Origin: Acidobacteriota bacterium
GTDB taxonomy: Bacteria > Acidobacteriota > Terriglobia > Acidiferrales > UBA7541
NCBI GenBank assembly: GCA_013289955.1
Contig: JABCYZ010000011.1
Location: 104,947 to 168,946 of the forward strand
DNA: 64,000 nucleotides
Direction: 5' to 3'
How positions within the stretch are numbered: the first letter of the stretch is position 1; every line of letters starts with the position of its first letter. Both the position numbers and the translations under genes were made by a program. Shown here piece by piece: positions 1-9,046 of this stretch. The notes beneath the pieces were generated by a model. The model was given only the letters and a program-made list of their open reading frames with translations, had not been told where the DNA came from and made no database searches.

Positions 1-66
1 GTAGCTCACGCGCACATCGCGCAAGGAGAGCATTACTTCCGGCTCGAGGGAGTCCGTGTTTTCCAT
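1..66 (-). CDS. mlaF: Mla-type ABC transporter ATP-binding protein, N-terminal 22 residues (partial)
   Basis: An ATG at 66 (minus strand) opens a frame that runs off the window edge. It encodes 22 residues ending in LSLRDVRVSY, which is how ABC ATPases begin, with the conserved Tyr of the A-loop stacking on the ATP base. A GGAG-type ribosome site lies just upstream. The gene starts 24 bp after the stop of the MlaE-like permease, so it is very probably the cognate ATPase (MlaF) of a phospholipid transporter in the inner membrane. Walker motifs lie outside the window, so the call rests on position and the short N-terminus. Confidence 0.7.
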   Translation of the reverse strand, partial: MENTDSLEPEVMLSLRDVRVSY

Positions 67-90
67 TTCTCCAGGCAAGGTCACACTTCC

Positions 91-888
91 CTAACTTCCG
101 CTCACGAAAAAGAAGAGGCACGTAAATACCAGATCCACGAGCACGACCAGAAAAATCGACATTACGACAGCCCTGGTCGTTGAACGGCCAACCTGCTCTG
201 CGCCCGCGCCAGTGTCCAGTCCTTCCTGGCAACCTACGGCGGTGATAGTAATCCCAAACATCACGCTTTTCACCAGACCGGTCATGATGTCGCGTAGAAG
301 GAGGGAATCGAGCGAGGCTTGGATATAGCGGCCAAACGTAAAATCGGCTTGCGCCACGCCGAAGAGCGAGCCGCCAAGAATGCCCATGGCGTTGGCCCAG
401 ATCGTAAGGCAAGGCAGCATCACAATCATCGCCAGGAATTTCGGCGTGACCAGAAAACGGATGGGACTGATGGCCATCGTTTCGAGAGCGTCAATCTCTT
501 CTGTGACTTTCATGGTGCCGATTTCGGCAGCGAATGCCGAACCGGAGCGGCCGATGACCACAATGGCGGTGATAAGCGGGCCAAGTTCGCGCGACATGGA
601 AATTGCCACGGCAGTAGCCACGTAGTTCATCGCGCCGAAACGCCGCAGCTCATAAGCGCTTTGCAGCGCGAGAATCAAACCTATAAAAAATGTAATCAGG
701 GAGAGAATCGGCAAGGCCCGTACGCCTACGTCCATGGCCTGGGATACGGCGCGCTGCAAGCGCAGCGGCTTGCCCTGGAACGGCCCTACGAAAGTGTAGT
801 AGGCCGCGCGGCCACCGAGCGAAGCGAGCGAGCCCACGTAGGCAAGGCTGTTCATTACGCTGCCGCCGATTTGTGACACGAATTGCAT
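91..888 (-). CDS. mlaE: MlaE-family lipid ABC transporter permease
   Basis: 265 residues. The protein has an amphipathic N-terminus, then membrane segments near residues 57-77, 102-115, 150-173, 200-222 and 240-262. The MlaE signature EIGTMKVTEEIDAL is at 122-135, and the GAxxVGxxTTxAVV-like motif is at 229-242. MlaE dimers form the membrane core of the MlaFEDB complex that moves phospholipids between the inner and outer membranes of diderm bacteria. It lies between a STAS protein upstream and an ABC ATPase downstream, on the same strand, in the mlaB-E-F type of arrangement. Length is typical for the family. The function is known for the family; the lipid cargo here is inferred. Confidence 0.92.
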   Translation of the reverse strand: MQFVSQIGGSVMNSLAYVGSLASLGGRAAYYTFVGPFQGKPLRLQRAVSQAMDVGVRALPILSLITFFIGLILALQSAYELRRFGAMNYVATAVAISMSRELGPLITAIVVIGRSGSAFAAEIGTMKVTEEIDALETMAISPIRFLVTPKFLAMIVMLPCLTIWANAMGILGGSLFGVAQADFTFGRYIQASLDSLLLRDIMTGLVKSVMFGITITAVGCQEGLDTGAGAEQVGRSTTRAVVMSIFLVVLVDLVFTCLFFFVSGS

Positions 889-966
889 CCGTATTCGCAG
901 TAACCCGATTTTCTGAAACTCAATTCACTGTGATTCGGGAAAATTCGCCGCCCTGCACCAGAGTAT

Positions 967-1299
967 TCAGCCCGCCAGCGCTTGCTCTTCGTTGTCGTAA
1001 ACTTCAAAAATCTTGAGCAAACGCGAAAGCTGCAACACTTCCCGCGCGGAGGTGCTCAATCCAAACAATATAAACCGCGAGCCGACGTCCCGGGACGCTT
1101 TGAGGCCTTCTACTAGGGAAGCCACACCGGAGCTGTCGATGTACCGCACCTTGCTGAGGTTCATCACCACGCGCGGCGTGCGATTGTCTCGCACTTCCTT
1201 TAAGAGCGCCTTTCGAACCGCCGGGGAGTTCGCCAGGTCGATGTCTCCTGACACGTCAAAAATTATGGTCTTGTCGAGTTGACGACTGGAAATCTGCAC
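967..1299 (-). CDS. STAS-domain protein (anti-sigma antagonist or MlaB-like)
   Basis: 110 residues spanning a single STAS domain. The start is GTG at 1299 with GGAGAA about 8 nt upstream. Residues 55-58 are DSSG, the SpoIIAA/RsbV-type phosphorylation motif, so a phosphorylatable Ser is present. Immediately upstream on the same strand is a RsbW/SpoIIAB-like ATPase, and downstream is the MlaE permease. Two readings are possible: an anti-anti-sigma factor in a partner switch, or the MlaB-like STAS subunit of the lipid transporter. The unusual point is that both possible partners are adjacent. The STAS call is secure; its partner is not known. Confidence 0.88.
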   Translation of the reverse strand: MQISSRQLDKTIIFDVSGDIDLANSPAVRKALLKEVRDNRTPRVVMNLSKVRYIDSSGVASLVEGLKASRDVGSRFILFGLSTSAREVLQLSRLLKIFEVYDNEEQALAG

Positions 1300-1320
1300 T
1301 TTGTATTCTCCTTCAAACGA

Positions 1321-1833
1321 TTACGAGTTCACTTCCCTCTTCGGCGCGCGTACGTACTTGACCAAGCGGAGACGATTGGTGCCATGCGCGCGTTTGTATT
1401 CGACGATATCCATGCTTTGCTGAATGAAATGCAGCCCCAGTCCGCCGGGCTTTACTTCTTCGAGCGCCCGCATACAAAGTTGCGCGCGCTTTATCGAAGG
1501 TCCGCGATCGCACAGAAGGATCTCTAGTCCCTCGGACGCCTTCCTATCCGCCTGTCCGTGGACGGAGCGGAAGAACATCTCGATCGGCTGGTCCGGGCGG
1601 CCATTGTACGCGTGCCGGATGATGTTTGTAAGCGCTTCGTCGACCGCGCGGGTGACCGCACGGCAGTCTGGCGCGGAGAATCCAAACGATTCCGTCAAAC
1701 GCTCCACGGCTCCGCGGACGGCACAGAGTAGACTAGGGTCGCTCGGCAGCTCCAGCCTCAGCAGCAAGCCTCGGCTCAAATCGCCGTTGCGCTCCTTGGC
1801 TTTGCTTCGCCGCTCTGTATCTAGGGCTTTCAT
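1321..1833 (-). CDS. RsbW/SpoIIAB-like serine kinase ATPase
   Basis: 170 residues from the ATG at 1833, chosen because GGAGGAG sits about 10-13 nt upstream and the domain starts soon after; a longer frame to 1956 lacks such support. A GHKL ATPase fold is visible: N-box E66...N70..H74 (AVDEALTNIIRHAY), G1-like DRGP at 109-112, and glycine-rich GGLGLHFI at 130-137. Such proteins phosphorylate STAS-domain antagonists and bind sigma factors in partner-switching systems. It is 21 bp upstream of the STAS gene, so they are probably co-transcribed. No sigma factor gene is in the window, leaving the target open. Confidence 0.85.
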   Translation of the reverse strand: MKALDTERRSKAKERNGDLSRGLLLRLELPSDPSLLCAVRGAVERLTESFGFSAPDCRAVTRAVDEALTNIIRHAYNGRPDQPIEMFFRSVHGQADRKASEGLEILLCDRGPSIKRAQLCMRALEEVKPGGLGLHFIQQSMDIVEYKRAHGTNRLRLVKYVRAPKREVNS

Positions 1834-2298
1834 TTGAGACTCAATTTCTCCTCCGGCCAGGCCCCGCCCTCGAAGCGAACCCCTAACGCGCGCTCCGTTG
1901 ATTCTTCGCCCACGCTGCAAGATATTCAGGTGCATCTCGCGTGATGCGAAAAGCAACCGCCTTCTTGCAACGCTCTTCGCAACGGCCCGAAAAGCGCAGG
2001 CAATTCCAAGTGCTCGCGGAAGGCCGCTCCGAGCAGCCGCAGAGAACAGATTCGGAACAGCGGGTCCTCAGGCCTGGACTGGGTCTTGCTTAGCGTACTG
2101 TAAGCGTTTGGGCCTGCTTCTTGCAATCCCCGCAACGGGAATTGGATGCCCGGCGCGGGTGCTTTGATTCATGGAAAGCAGCGGCAGGACATGGCCTGTT
2201 TGCTTCCTAAGTGGCCTCGGTAGCCACGCTCCCTGGATGCTTTTTCGTGGCGCTTTTCCATCGCGAGGAAGTAGCGTAAACTAGACAAATCGAACGGC
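1834..2298. other. Intergenic stretch without a supported gene
   Basis: About 465 bp between the divergently arranged ATPase gene and tRNA-His. Open frames exist on both strands but none has a recognisable domain or ribosome site. The right part should hold the tRNA-His promoter; TAAACT at about 2273-2278 is a candidate -10 box. Confidence 0.5.
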
Positions 2299-2375
2299 GG
2301 TGGGAGTAGCTCAGCTGGTAGAGCGTCGGTCTGTGGCACCGAATGTCGCGGGTTCAATCCCCGTCTCCCACCCCA
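2299..2375 (+). tRNA. tRNA-His (GTG)
   Basis: A full cloverleaf is visible: acceptor GTGGGAG (2300-2306) pairs with CTCCCAC (2365-2371). The anticodon stem TCGGT/ACCGA holds loop CTGTGGC with anticodon GTG (2333-2335), and the T-loop is GGTTCAATCC. The extra G-1 (2299) opposite discriminator C73 (2372) is the identity mark of bacterial tRNA-His. CCA is encoded (2373-2375). Confidence 0.97.
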
Positions 2376-2571
2376 ACTCAGTTTGACAAGTGGTCTTTCT
2401 ACTTTCCACACAGGATAATCCTTAGTTCGTACTCGAGAAACGTGCCATCCGCGTGAGCAGTGCCGGGTTTTCCAACAGAATGTGTCCCCACCCCAGGAGG
2501 GTGGCGCCTCAACCTTCCCTGTTTTGTCAGACTCCAGTAGTCTAGAGGACCTTCGTAGAAAGATTTTCGCT

Positions 2572-3261
2572 ATGGGAGAACCCGCTCCGCCGATGACTGT
2601 GCTCCGCTGTGGTGCGATGCTGTTCGACATGGACGGTGTGCTGGTTGATTCCACGCCGGCCGTGGCGCGAGTGTGGACGGTTTGGGCGCAGAAACACGGT
2701 TTTGATCCGGACGATGTAGTGCACAAAGCACATGGCAGGCCCAGCATCGCGACGATCCGCGAACTGCTGCCCAATGGCAAGCACGAGGCGGAAAACCGCG
2801 AGGTCGAGCGTCTGGAGATCGAGGACATCACAGACGTCGTGGCGCTCCCCGGAGCGCTAGACCTCTTGCGTGCGATTCCGGAAATGCGCTGGAACATCGT
2901 GACCTCCGCGAGCCGCCGGCTAGCAGAGGTGCGCTTGCGCGCGGCCGGATTGCCGGTCCCGAAGCATCTGGTCACTGCAACCGATGTCGAGCGCGGCAAG
3001 CCCTTCCCCGATCCATATCTAAAGGGCGCGGAGGTTCTGGGAATTTCTCCGACAGAATGCGTTGTTGCCGAAGACGCAGCTTCGGGTGTTCGCTCGGGAA
3101 AATCGGCCGGCGCACGCGTACTCGGTTTGCGCACGACTTCGACGGATAGAGAGCTTCTGACCGCGGGCGCGGATTGGATGGCAGACAACCTGAGCGCACT
3201 TTCTCTCGATCCCCTGGAACAAAAAGCCGGTCTTACCTTTCTTCTGAAGACAAAGAAGTAG
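2572..3261 (+). CDS. HAD-family phosphatase (sugar- or glycerol-phosphatase type)
   Basis: 229 residues from the ATG at 2572; an ATG at 2593 is also possible, while the longer frame from 2482 adds unconserved sequence. HAD motifs in order: FDMDGVLVDS (nucleophile Asp and general acid Asp), TSAS (motif II), Lys in GKPFPDPY (motif III), and VVAEDAASGV (motif IV). The helical cap between motifs I and II is of the subfamily I type seen in beta-phosphoglucomutases and small sugar-phosphate phosphatases. It is cytosolic. The substrate cannot be read from sequence. It stands alone between tRNA-His and an exported peptidase. Confidence 0.85.
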   Translation: MGEPAPPMTVLRCGAMLFDMDGVLVDSTPAVARVWTVWAQKHGFDPDDVVHKAHGRPSIATIRELLPNGKHEAENREVERLEIEDITDVVALPGALDLLRAIPEMRWNIVTSASRRLAEVRLRAAGLPVPKHLVTATDVERGKPFPDPYLKGAEVLGISPTECVVAEDAASGVRSGKSAGARVLGLRTTSTDRELLTAGADWMADNLSALSLDPLEQKAGLTFLLKTKK

Positions 3262-3340
3262 CGCGAGCTCGAGGCAAAAAGAGATACAATTTTGCGTTTT
3301 GTAAGGTGGCCTAATTCATTCTGGATGGGGGAAAGTCGCG

Positions 3341-4897
3341 ATGAGCATCTCGAAGCACTGCAGGTTTCTTTTGGCGCTGGCTTTGTCTTCCGCTACGTTG
3401 TCTTTCGGCGTTCAAGCGCAAGACAAAGATACAAAACCGGCGGACAAGCCGGCCGATGCGCCGACGCCTGCGCCAAAAGAAGAGTCTTCCGTCACGGACC
3501 ATTCGATCAAACTGGGCTCGCAAACGATCCCCTACAAGGCGACAGCAGCGACGGTTCTGTTGAAAAACGAAAAGGACGAGCCCATCGCGCTGCTCTATTC
3601 AACGGCGTACACCCGGAGCGACGTGAAAGATCCGAGCACGCGCCCGATTGCCTTCGTCTATAACGGCGGCCCGGGCTCGGCGTCCGTTTGGCTGCACATG
3701 GGATCGTTTTCGCCGAAGCGCGTTGTGACCGTGAATGCTGACGCAACGCCGCCCGCACCCTACAGGCTCACGGACAACGCGAACTGTCTGCTCGACAAAA
3801 CAGATCTAGTTTTTGTCGATCCCGTCGGCACAGGCTTCAGCCACGCCGTTGGGAAAGCGCAGGACAAGGATTTCTGGGGCGTGGACCAGGACGTGAAGTC
3901 GCTGGCGCAATTCGTCAATACCTACATCAGCCGCAACAACCGGTGGAATTCGCCGAAGTTTCTCATTGGCGAAAGCTACGGCACTTTCCGCTCCGCCGCA
4001 CTTTCGAACTACCTGCAATCGCACGATGGCATGGATTTCAACGGCATCGTGCTCATCTCCTCGGTACTCGACCTCGGCACGATTTCCTTCAATCCAGGCG
4101 AAGACATGCCTTACGTCTTTTACCTGCCCAGCTACGCGGCGACGGCGTGGTATCACAAGGTGCTGAAGGATCGCCCCGATAGCCTGGCCGGATTTCTGGA
4201 AGAAGCTCGGAATTTTGCGCAGACTGGGTATCTGAACGCGCTGGTAAAAGGCGCAAAACTGGGAGCCACCGAAAAATCCGAAGTAGCAAAACAGCTTTCC
4301 CGGTACACCGGCCTGAGCGAGGATTATCTGATCAAAGCCGATCTTCGCGTAAACCTCCCGCAATTCATGAAAGAGCTGCAGCGCAGCCGGGGCTTGACTA
4401 CCGGCCGCCTCGACGCGCGCTTTTCCGGCTATAGCTATGATCTCCTCGGCGAGTATGCCGAGTACGATCCGCAGGATACTTCGATCACCGGCCCGTTCAC
4501 CGCGGCGTTCAATACCTATGTTCGCGAAGAGTTGAAGTTCGGACAGGACAAGGTCTATCACACCGGCTCCGACGATGCCGGCAACAATTGGGACTGGAAG
4601 CATCGCAGCGGGGACAACTTTGGTTTTCCTGGTTCCCCGAACGTTGAGGGTGACCTCATCCAGGCCATGCTGACGAATCCACATTTGCAAATCGAAGTCG
4701 AAAACGGATTCTACGATTTGGCCACGCCGTTCTACGCGACCGAGTACACCATGGAGCATCTGGGGCTTCCGGAAAAGCTTCAGAAAAATATTCACCTGCA
4801 GTATTACGACGCGGGCCACATGATGTATCTGCGCGACGAGGATCTTGCCAAACTTAAGACAAACATCGCCAACTTCATCGACAGCGCTTCAAAATAG
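3341..4897 (+). CDS. Exported S10 family serine carboxypeptidase-like protein
   Basis: 518 residues with a cleavable signal peptide (about 1-26, ending VQA-QD), so the protein is exported. Features of alpha/beta-hydrolase family S10 are the oxyanion-hole motif NGGPGSAS near 108-115, nucleophile Ser212 in GESYGT, an Asp region near LATPF, and His493 in GHMMY. S10 enzymes remove C-terminal residues from peptides, usually at acid pH. It fits a scavenging lifestyle and joins several other secreted peptidases in this window. It has its own upstream gap and no clear operon partner. Confidence 0.9.
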   Translation: MSISKHCRFLLALALSSATLSFGVQAQDKDTKPADKPADAPTPAPKEESSVTDHSIKLGSQTIPYKATAATVLLKNEKDEPIALLYSTAYTRSDVKDPSTRPIAFVYNGGPGSASVWLHMGSFSPKRVVTVNADATPPAPYRLTDNANCLLDKTDLVFVDPVGTGFSHAVGKAQDKDFWGVDQDVKSLAQFVNTYISRNNRWNSPKFLIGESYGTFRSAALSNYLQSHDGMDFNGIVLISSVLDLGTISFNPGEDMPYVFYLPSYAATAWYHKVLKDRPDSLAGFLEEARNFAQTGYLNALVKGAKLGATEKSEVAKQLSRYTGLSEDYLIKADLRVNLPQFMKELQRSRGLTTGRLDARFSGYSYDLLGEYAEYDPQDTSITGPFTAAFNTYVREELKFGQDKVYHTGSDDAGNNWDWKHRSGDNFGFPGSPNVEGDLIQAMLTNPHLQIEVENGFYDLATPFYATEYTMEHLGLPEKLQKNIHLQYYDAGHMMYLRDEDLAKLKTNIANFIDSASK

Positions 4898-5170
4898 AAT
4901 CCATCAGAATCCGGTCTCCGGCTGCACGCTCAGCCAGAATGGGGCCGAGGTGCTGCTCGCGAACAGTTTGACGGGACGTTCGTGGACGGATACGTCCCAC
5001 CCGGCTATGCTTCTGGTGTTGAAGCGCTGGTCAGCCGCATCCCTCCTGGTAGCTTTCAGGTACGTCTGCTGAGAGTTACCCCCTCGGGCCATCGCGCCTT
5101 TGCCTAGAATCTCTGATGTCGTAGCGCATTCGAACCATTCCCTTCCCTCAGGTGACCTGGTTAAAGAACT

Positions 5171-6379
5171 ATGGGAACTCCTACAGTAGCAGCGGTAACG
5201 CAAGTACCTCCCGTGCAGCGCAAACTGGACACGGCGCAGCTCATCACCGCGATGCTCAAATCTCACGGGCACGTCAGCGACCTGATTTTTTCTCCTGGGC
5301 GGGCACCGCAAATTGAGGTTAGCGGGCAGCTCGTCGAACTAAGGTTCAAGGGGCTCGAACGCTTGACCCCGCAGGATACCAAGCTGCTCGCCGAAGACCT
5401 GATGGAGAACAACGAACACGCCGCGGGCAAGCTGGCTCTGGAAGGCTCCGCCGACCTGTCCTACGGAGTTTCGGGAGTGGGCCGGTTTCGCGTAAATATT
5501 TTTCGCCAGCGCGGAAGCTGTGCGATCGTCATGCGCGTCATCCCGGACGCGATTCCGGGATTTGAAGAGCTGCACCTGCCGCCGCAGTTGAAAGAGATCG
5601 TGCAGCTGAAAAACGGGATCGTGCTCGTGACCGGGCCGACCGGTTCAGGAAAATCTTCGACGCTCGCCGCGATCATCGACTTGATGAACACGGAGAAGGC
5701 CTATCACATCCTGACCATCGAGGATCCCATCGAGTTTTTGCACAAACACAAAAAAGCCACCATCCACCAGCGGGAACTTCATAGCGATACGCCAACGTTT
5801 TCTCTCGCTCTACGCGGCGCTCTCCGCCAAGCCCCCAAGGTCATTCTGGTTGGCGAGATGCGCGATCGCGAAACGATTGAAATTGCTTTGGAGGCCGCGG
5901 AGACCGGGCACCTCGTATTGTCGACGCTGCATACCATTGACGCTGCAAAGACCATTGAGCGCATTGTGGGCGCTTTTCCGCTCGCGGATCAGCTGGCCAT
6001 ACGCAATCGATTTTCAAAAGCGTTCCGCTGCATAGTTTCGCAACGGCTTCTGCCCAGGAAAGACGGCAAAGGGAGGATTGCGATCGTTGAAATCCTCAAG
6101 TCGACGATGCGGACGCGGGATTACGTCGAAAAGGGAGAGACTGAAGGAAAATCATTGTTAGATGCCATGCGCGACGGCGACACGGAAGGAATGCAATATT
6201 TTGACGGAGAAATTGACAAGCTCATCCGCAGCGGCGTAGTGGATTTTGAAACGGGCCTTGCTTTTTCCTCAAACGCAGGAAACCTGAGACTTGAGCTTGC
6301 GGATTTCACGGAACTGCCTGTCGCCGGAGCATCACCCATCGCAACCACGGAAAACGTCGAAATGGAAATCGAGCGCTGA
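5171..6379 (+). CDS. pilT: PilT/PilU-type type IV pilus retraction ATPase
   Basis: 402 residues. The GSPE/PilT ATPase core shows Walker A GPTGSGKSS (155-163), Asp box EDPIE (184-188), Walker B VILVGEMRD (224-232) and His box around LSTLHT (250-255). PilT hexamers depolymerise type IV pili from the cytoplasmic side, driving twitching and DNA uptake. The C-terminal tail (370-402) is variable and may place it nearer PilU or a PilT paralogue. No other pilus gene is adjacent, which is common for retraction ATPases. The start at ATG 5171 keeps the usual N-terminal PAS-like domain. Confidence 0.9.
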   Translation: MGTPTVAAVTQVPPVQRKLDTAQLITAMLKSHGHVSDLIFSPGRAPQIEVSGQLVELRFKGLERLTPQDTKLLAEDLMENNEHAAGKLALEGSADLSYGVSGVGRFRVNIFRQRGSCAIVMRVIPDAIPGFEELHLPPQLKEIVQLKNGIVLVTGPTGSGKSSTLAAIIDLMNTEKAYHILTIEDPIEFLHKHKKATIHQRELHSDTPTFSLALRGALRQAPKVILVGEMRDRETIEIALEAAETGHLVLSTLHTIDAAKTIERIVGAFPLADQLAIRNRFSKAFRCIVSQRLLPRKDGKGRIAIVEILKSTMRTRDYVEKGETEGKSLLDAMRDGDTEGMQYFDGEIDKLIRSGVVDFETGLAFSSNAGNLRLELADFTELPVAGASPIATTENVEMEIER

Positions 6380-6479
6380 TTGCGCTGGCAATAAGCTAAA
6401 ATCCCTTCGCGATGATTGTGGAGCGCTTCCACGCCGGTTCATTTCGGAATCGATCCACGTGGGAATCCTTTTTCTCTAA

Positions 6480-8183
6480 ATGAATCCACTCGGAAGCCAA
6501 TCGGACACCCACTTCTGGCCGTCGGCCGAGATTGCACTCCTGCTTACGCTCATCTTCGGGCTGCTGGCGGTGTGGAAAGCAACAACAGGCGGCCGCGCCT
6601 TTCAGAAAATAGAGCAGGGTCTCTCGCGTTTTGCCGAACATAAAAATCTCCTTGTGGGTTTGGTGTTTCTTGGCGTCGTGGCCATCCGCCTCGTTGCCTT
6701 GCCGCTCCTGCCGGTGCCTATTCCGGGGATCCACGACGAATTCAGCTACTTGCTTATGGCGGACACCTTTGCCCATGGTCGCCTCGCCAATCCAACTCAC
6801 CCGATGTGGATGAGCTTCGAAACGTTTCACGTGAACTGGTTTCCGACGTACTCCTCGATGTACCCGCCAGCCCAGGGTTTCGTAATGGCCATCGGACAAT
6901 TGCTCGGCAATCCCTGGATCGGCGTGCTGCTGAGCGACGCCGGGATGTGTGCTGCGATCCTCTGGGCGCTGCAGGCGTGGATGCCGGCGCGATGGGCTTT
7001 GTTGGGCTGCCTATTTGCCGCTTTGAATTTGGGCCTCGCCAGCTATTGGATGAACAGCTACTGGGGCGGCGCCGTGGCAGGGATCGGTGGAGCGCTGGTG
7101 GTGGGAGCGCTCGGACGCATCTTGCGCCGCGCCAGCGTGAGCTGTGCCCTGCTACTCGGGCTGGGGATTGCCATCCTCGCGAACAGCCGTCCTTATGAAG
7201 GCTTTCTCTTTTGTGTCCCGGCGGGATTGTGGCTGGTTTGGTGGCTCATCGGAAAAACAAAGCTCCGTATCGCAGTCGGAGCGCGCCTTTGCCTCGTGGT
7301 TCTTCCGCTTTTGATTGTCCTCGTTTTGACTGCGGCATTCATCGGTTACTACAACTGGCGCCTGACGGGAAATGCACTTCTTATGCCGCATGTTCTGAAC
7401 ACGCGTACCTATCACTCGACGCCGCTGTTTCTCTGGGGGCACCTCAAGCCCGAACTCGAGTACAACAACCAGCAGTTCGAGGATTTCTATAACGGCTGGG
7501 AGCGTGAAGACTACAAAACCACGTGGAAGGATGCGCGTGATGTGACGGCGGAAAAGCTGGCAAGAATGGGCGTCGAGTTTTTCTGGCCGGGCGCTCTGTT
7601 CCTCTTGCCTGCGCTTCCGTTTGCCCTTCGCGATCGCAAGATGCGTTTCCTGATCGTTACACTACTTCTTTGTCTCGCGGGAGTTTTTGTTGTGATCTGG
7701 TCGGCGCCCCACTATGCCGCGCCGGTTACTTGCGTGATCTACGCGCTGCTCGTGCAAGCTACGCGGCATTTGCGCACGATGAAATGGAAGGCACGTCCGG
7801 TAGGCATCGCGTTGTCTCGCGCGCTCCTCGTCCTGCTCGTCCTAAGCGCATCCCTTGGCATTGCACGGCGCTCCTGCGATCCACTGTGGTGGGCGTGCAC
7901 GGGCGATCCTAGCCGCGTTGCCGTGACGAGAGAGCTCCTGGCCAGACCCGGAAAACACTTGGTCATGGTGCGCTACTCGGAGGATCACAACATCCACGAC
8001 GAATGGGTGTACAACGGCGCCGACATTGACGGCTCAAAAGTCATCTGGGCCCGCGAACTCGGCGAAGATCAAAACACGAAGCTCTTCGCTTATTTTAGAG
8101 ACCGCCAAATCTGGCTCGTGGAACCCGACGTCGACAACACCGAAATTAGACCCTATACCCCGCCGATGGACTCCCATCCATAA
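6480..8183 (+). CDS. Multi-pass membrane protein resembling GT-C glycosyltransferases
   Basis: 567 residues with about 9-11 hydrophobic helices. After the first two helices comes a loop with HDEFSYLLMAD, the acidic first-loop motif expected of GT-C enzymes (ArnT/PMT-like), followed by NWFPTYSSMYPPAQG. A soluble C-terminal tail of about 100 residues follows the last helix. GT-C enzymes transfer sugars from polyprenyl-phosphate donors on the periplasmic face. The family match is inferred from topology and the acidic loop, not from a full motif set, and the acceptor is unknown. It follows pilT by 100 bp but a shared transcript is not evident. Confidence 0.65.
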   Translation: MNPLGSQSDTHFWPSAEIALLLTLIFGLLAVWKATTGGRAFQKIEQGLSRFAEHKNLLVGLVFLGVVAIRLVALPLLPVPIPGIHDEFSYLLMADTFAHGRLANPTHPMWMSFETFHVNWFPTYSSMYPPAQGFVMAIGQLLGNPWIGVLLSDAGMCAAILWALQAWMPARWALLGCLFAALNLGLASYWMNSYWGGAVAGIGGALVVGALGRILRRASVSCALLLGLGIAILANSRPYEGFLFCVPAGLWLVWWLIGKTKLRIAVGARLCLVVLPLLIVLVLTAAFIGYYNWRLTGNALLMPHVLNTRTYHSTPLFLWGHLKPELEYNNQQFEDFYNGWEREDYKTTWKDARDVTAEKLARMGVEFFWPGALFLLPALPFALRDRKMRFLIVTLLLCLAGVFVVIWSAPHYAAPVTCVIYALLVQATRHLRTMKWKARPVGIALSRALLVLLVLSASLGIARRSCDPLWWACTGDPSRVAVTRELLARPGKHLVMVRYSEDHNIHDEWVYNGADIDGSKVIWARELGEDQNTKLFAYFRDRQIWLVEPDVDNTEIRPYTPPMDSHP

Positions 8184-8259
8184 ACGCACCACGCACGCCG
8201 TCAGGCCGCGTTTCCTGCAGGAGCGTGCGCTCCAGGAACATTACTCGCAATTCCGACGT

Positions 8260-8604
8260 TCACTCTTCCACGAACGCTTTTAGCCTCGACAATGCCTGAT
8301 CCCACTGCGCGGAGACACGATCGAGATATTTCTTGAGTTCATCCATCGGTTCCGGATCAAGTGCAAATAGGCTCTCGCGTCCCGTACGGAAGCTGTGCAC
8401 AATCTCCGCCCTTTCCAACACTCGAAGATGCTTGGTGATCGCCTGGCGAGTAAGCCTCGAGCCCCGCGTGAGCTGCGAGATCGATCGAGGCTTCCCCCCG
8501 CAGAGTTTCGCAACCAGCGATAGGCGCGTCGCGTCGCCCAGCGCAGCAAAGATGCGCGCATGGATCTGCGGCCTGACGATCGTTCGGCTACGGCTTTTGC
8601 GCAA
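8260..8604 (-). CDS. ArsR-family winged-helix repressor
   Basis: 114 residues. The winged-helix region holds the ArsR-type ARIFAALGDATRLSLVAKL start and the recognition helix in LTRQAITKHLRVLE. No in-frame ATG precedes the domain, so the likely start is TTG at 8604. That start lies inside the end of the SRPBCC gene (17-bp overlap) and implies translational coupling. No metal-binding Cys pair is seen, so it belongs to the non-metal SRPBCC-linked ArsR group. It probably represses its own operon through the two palindromes at 9047-9103. Confidence 0.88.
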   Translation of the reverse strand: MRKSRSRTIVRPQIHARIFAALGDATRLSLVAKLCGGKPRSISQLTRGSRLTRQAITKHLRVLERAEIVHSFRTGRESLFALDPEPMDELKKYLDRVSAQWDQALSRLKAFVEE

Positions 8605-9040
8605 TGTAGCTCTCGATGTTTTTCATTTGCTCTGTCCAGCCGCCATCGTTCCTACGGAATGCTTCAAGGAAGCGTTCGCTGGGAATTTTATCGAAGCCAG
8701 ACTCGGTGAGCAGAAGAAGTGTGCCCTTGGCCGTTTTTTCCAGTCTGAACTCAACGAGCGTGGGAGTTTCCTTCGAGTAGTCGATTTTGGGATCGACGGA
8801 ATAAGGATGCCACGTAAAGGAAAAGAGCCGTTCTGGATCCATCTTCTGCACCACGACCTCCCATTGGACGTGTTCATAGCCAGGATAGGTGATATGACCG
8901 CGGGAAATCTGACCCGGAACGAACGGCCCGTCTAATTTGACGCGAAACCATTCGCCGAATTCGCGGTAATCCGTCAGGGCGCGCCAAACGCGCGAAACCG
9001 GCGCGGCAAGCTCAATACGCTTTTCGATTCGATTTTCCAT
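8588..9040 (-). CDS. SRPBCC (AHSA1-like) domain protein
   Basis: 150 residues from the ATG at 9040, which begins the conserved IEKRIELAAPVSRVWRALTD strand-helix. The SRPBCC/START-like fold forms a hydrophobic cavity, and in bacteria these small proteins often pair with ArsR regulators as possible ligand-binding or stress proteins. It is the first gene of a two-gene operon with the ArsR gene, which overlaps its last 17 bp. In most such pairs I know the regulator comes first, so the order here is reversed. The ligand is unknown. Confidence 0.87.
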   Translation of the reverse strand: MENRIEKRIELAAPVSRVWRALTDYREFGEWFRVKLDGPFVPGQISRGHITYPGYEHVQWEVVVQKMDPERLFSFTWHPYSVDPKIDYSKETPTLVEFRLEKTAKGTLLLLTESGFDKIPSERFLEAFRRNDGGWTEQMKNIESYIAQKP

Positions 9041-9046
9041 TGTTAT

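Noticed and set aside
2169..3188. 339-codon frame on the minus strand
   Set aside because: It is antisense to the HAD gene and crosses tRNA-His; composition is Ser/Arg-rich and without a domain.
3806..4819. 337-codon frame on the minus strand
   Set aside because: Antisense to the S10 peptidase, a shadow of its codon bias.
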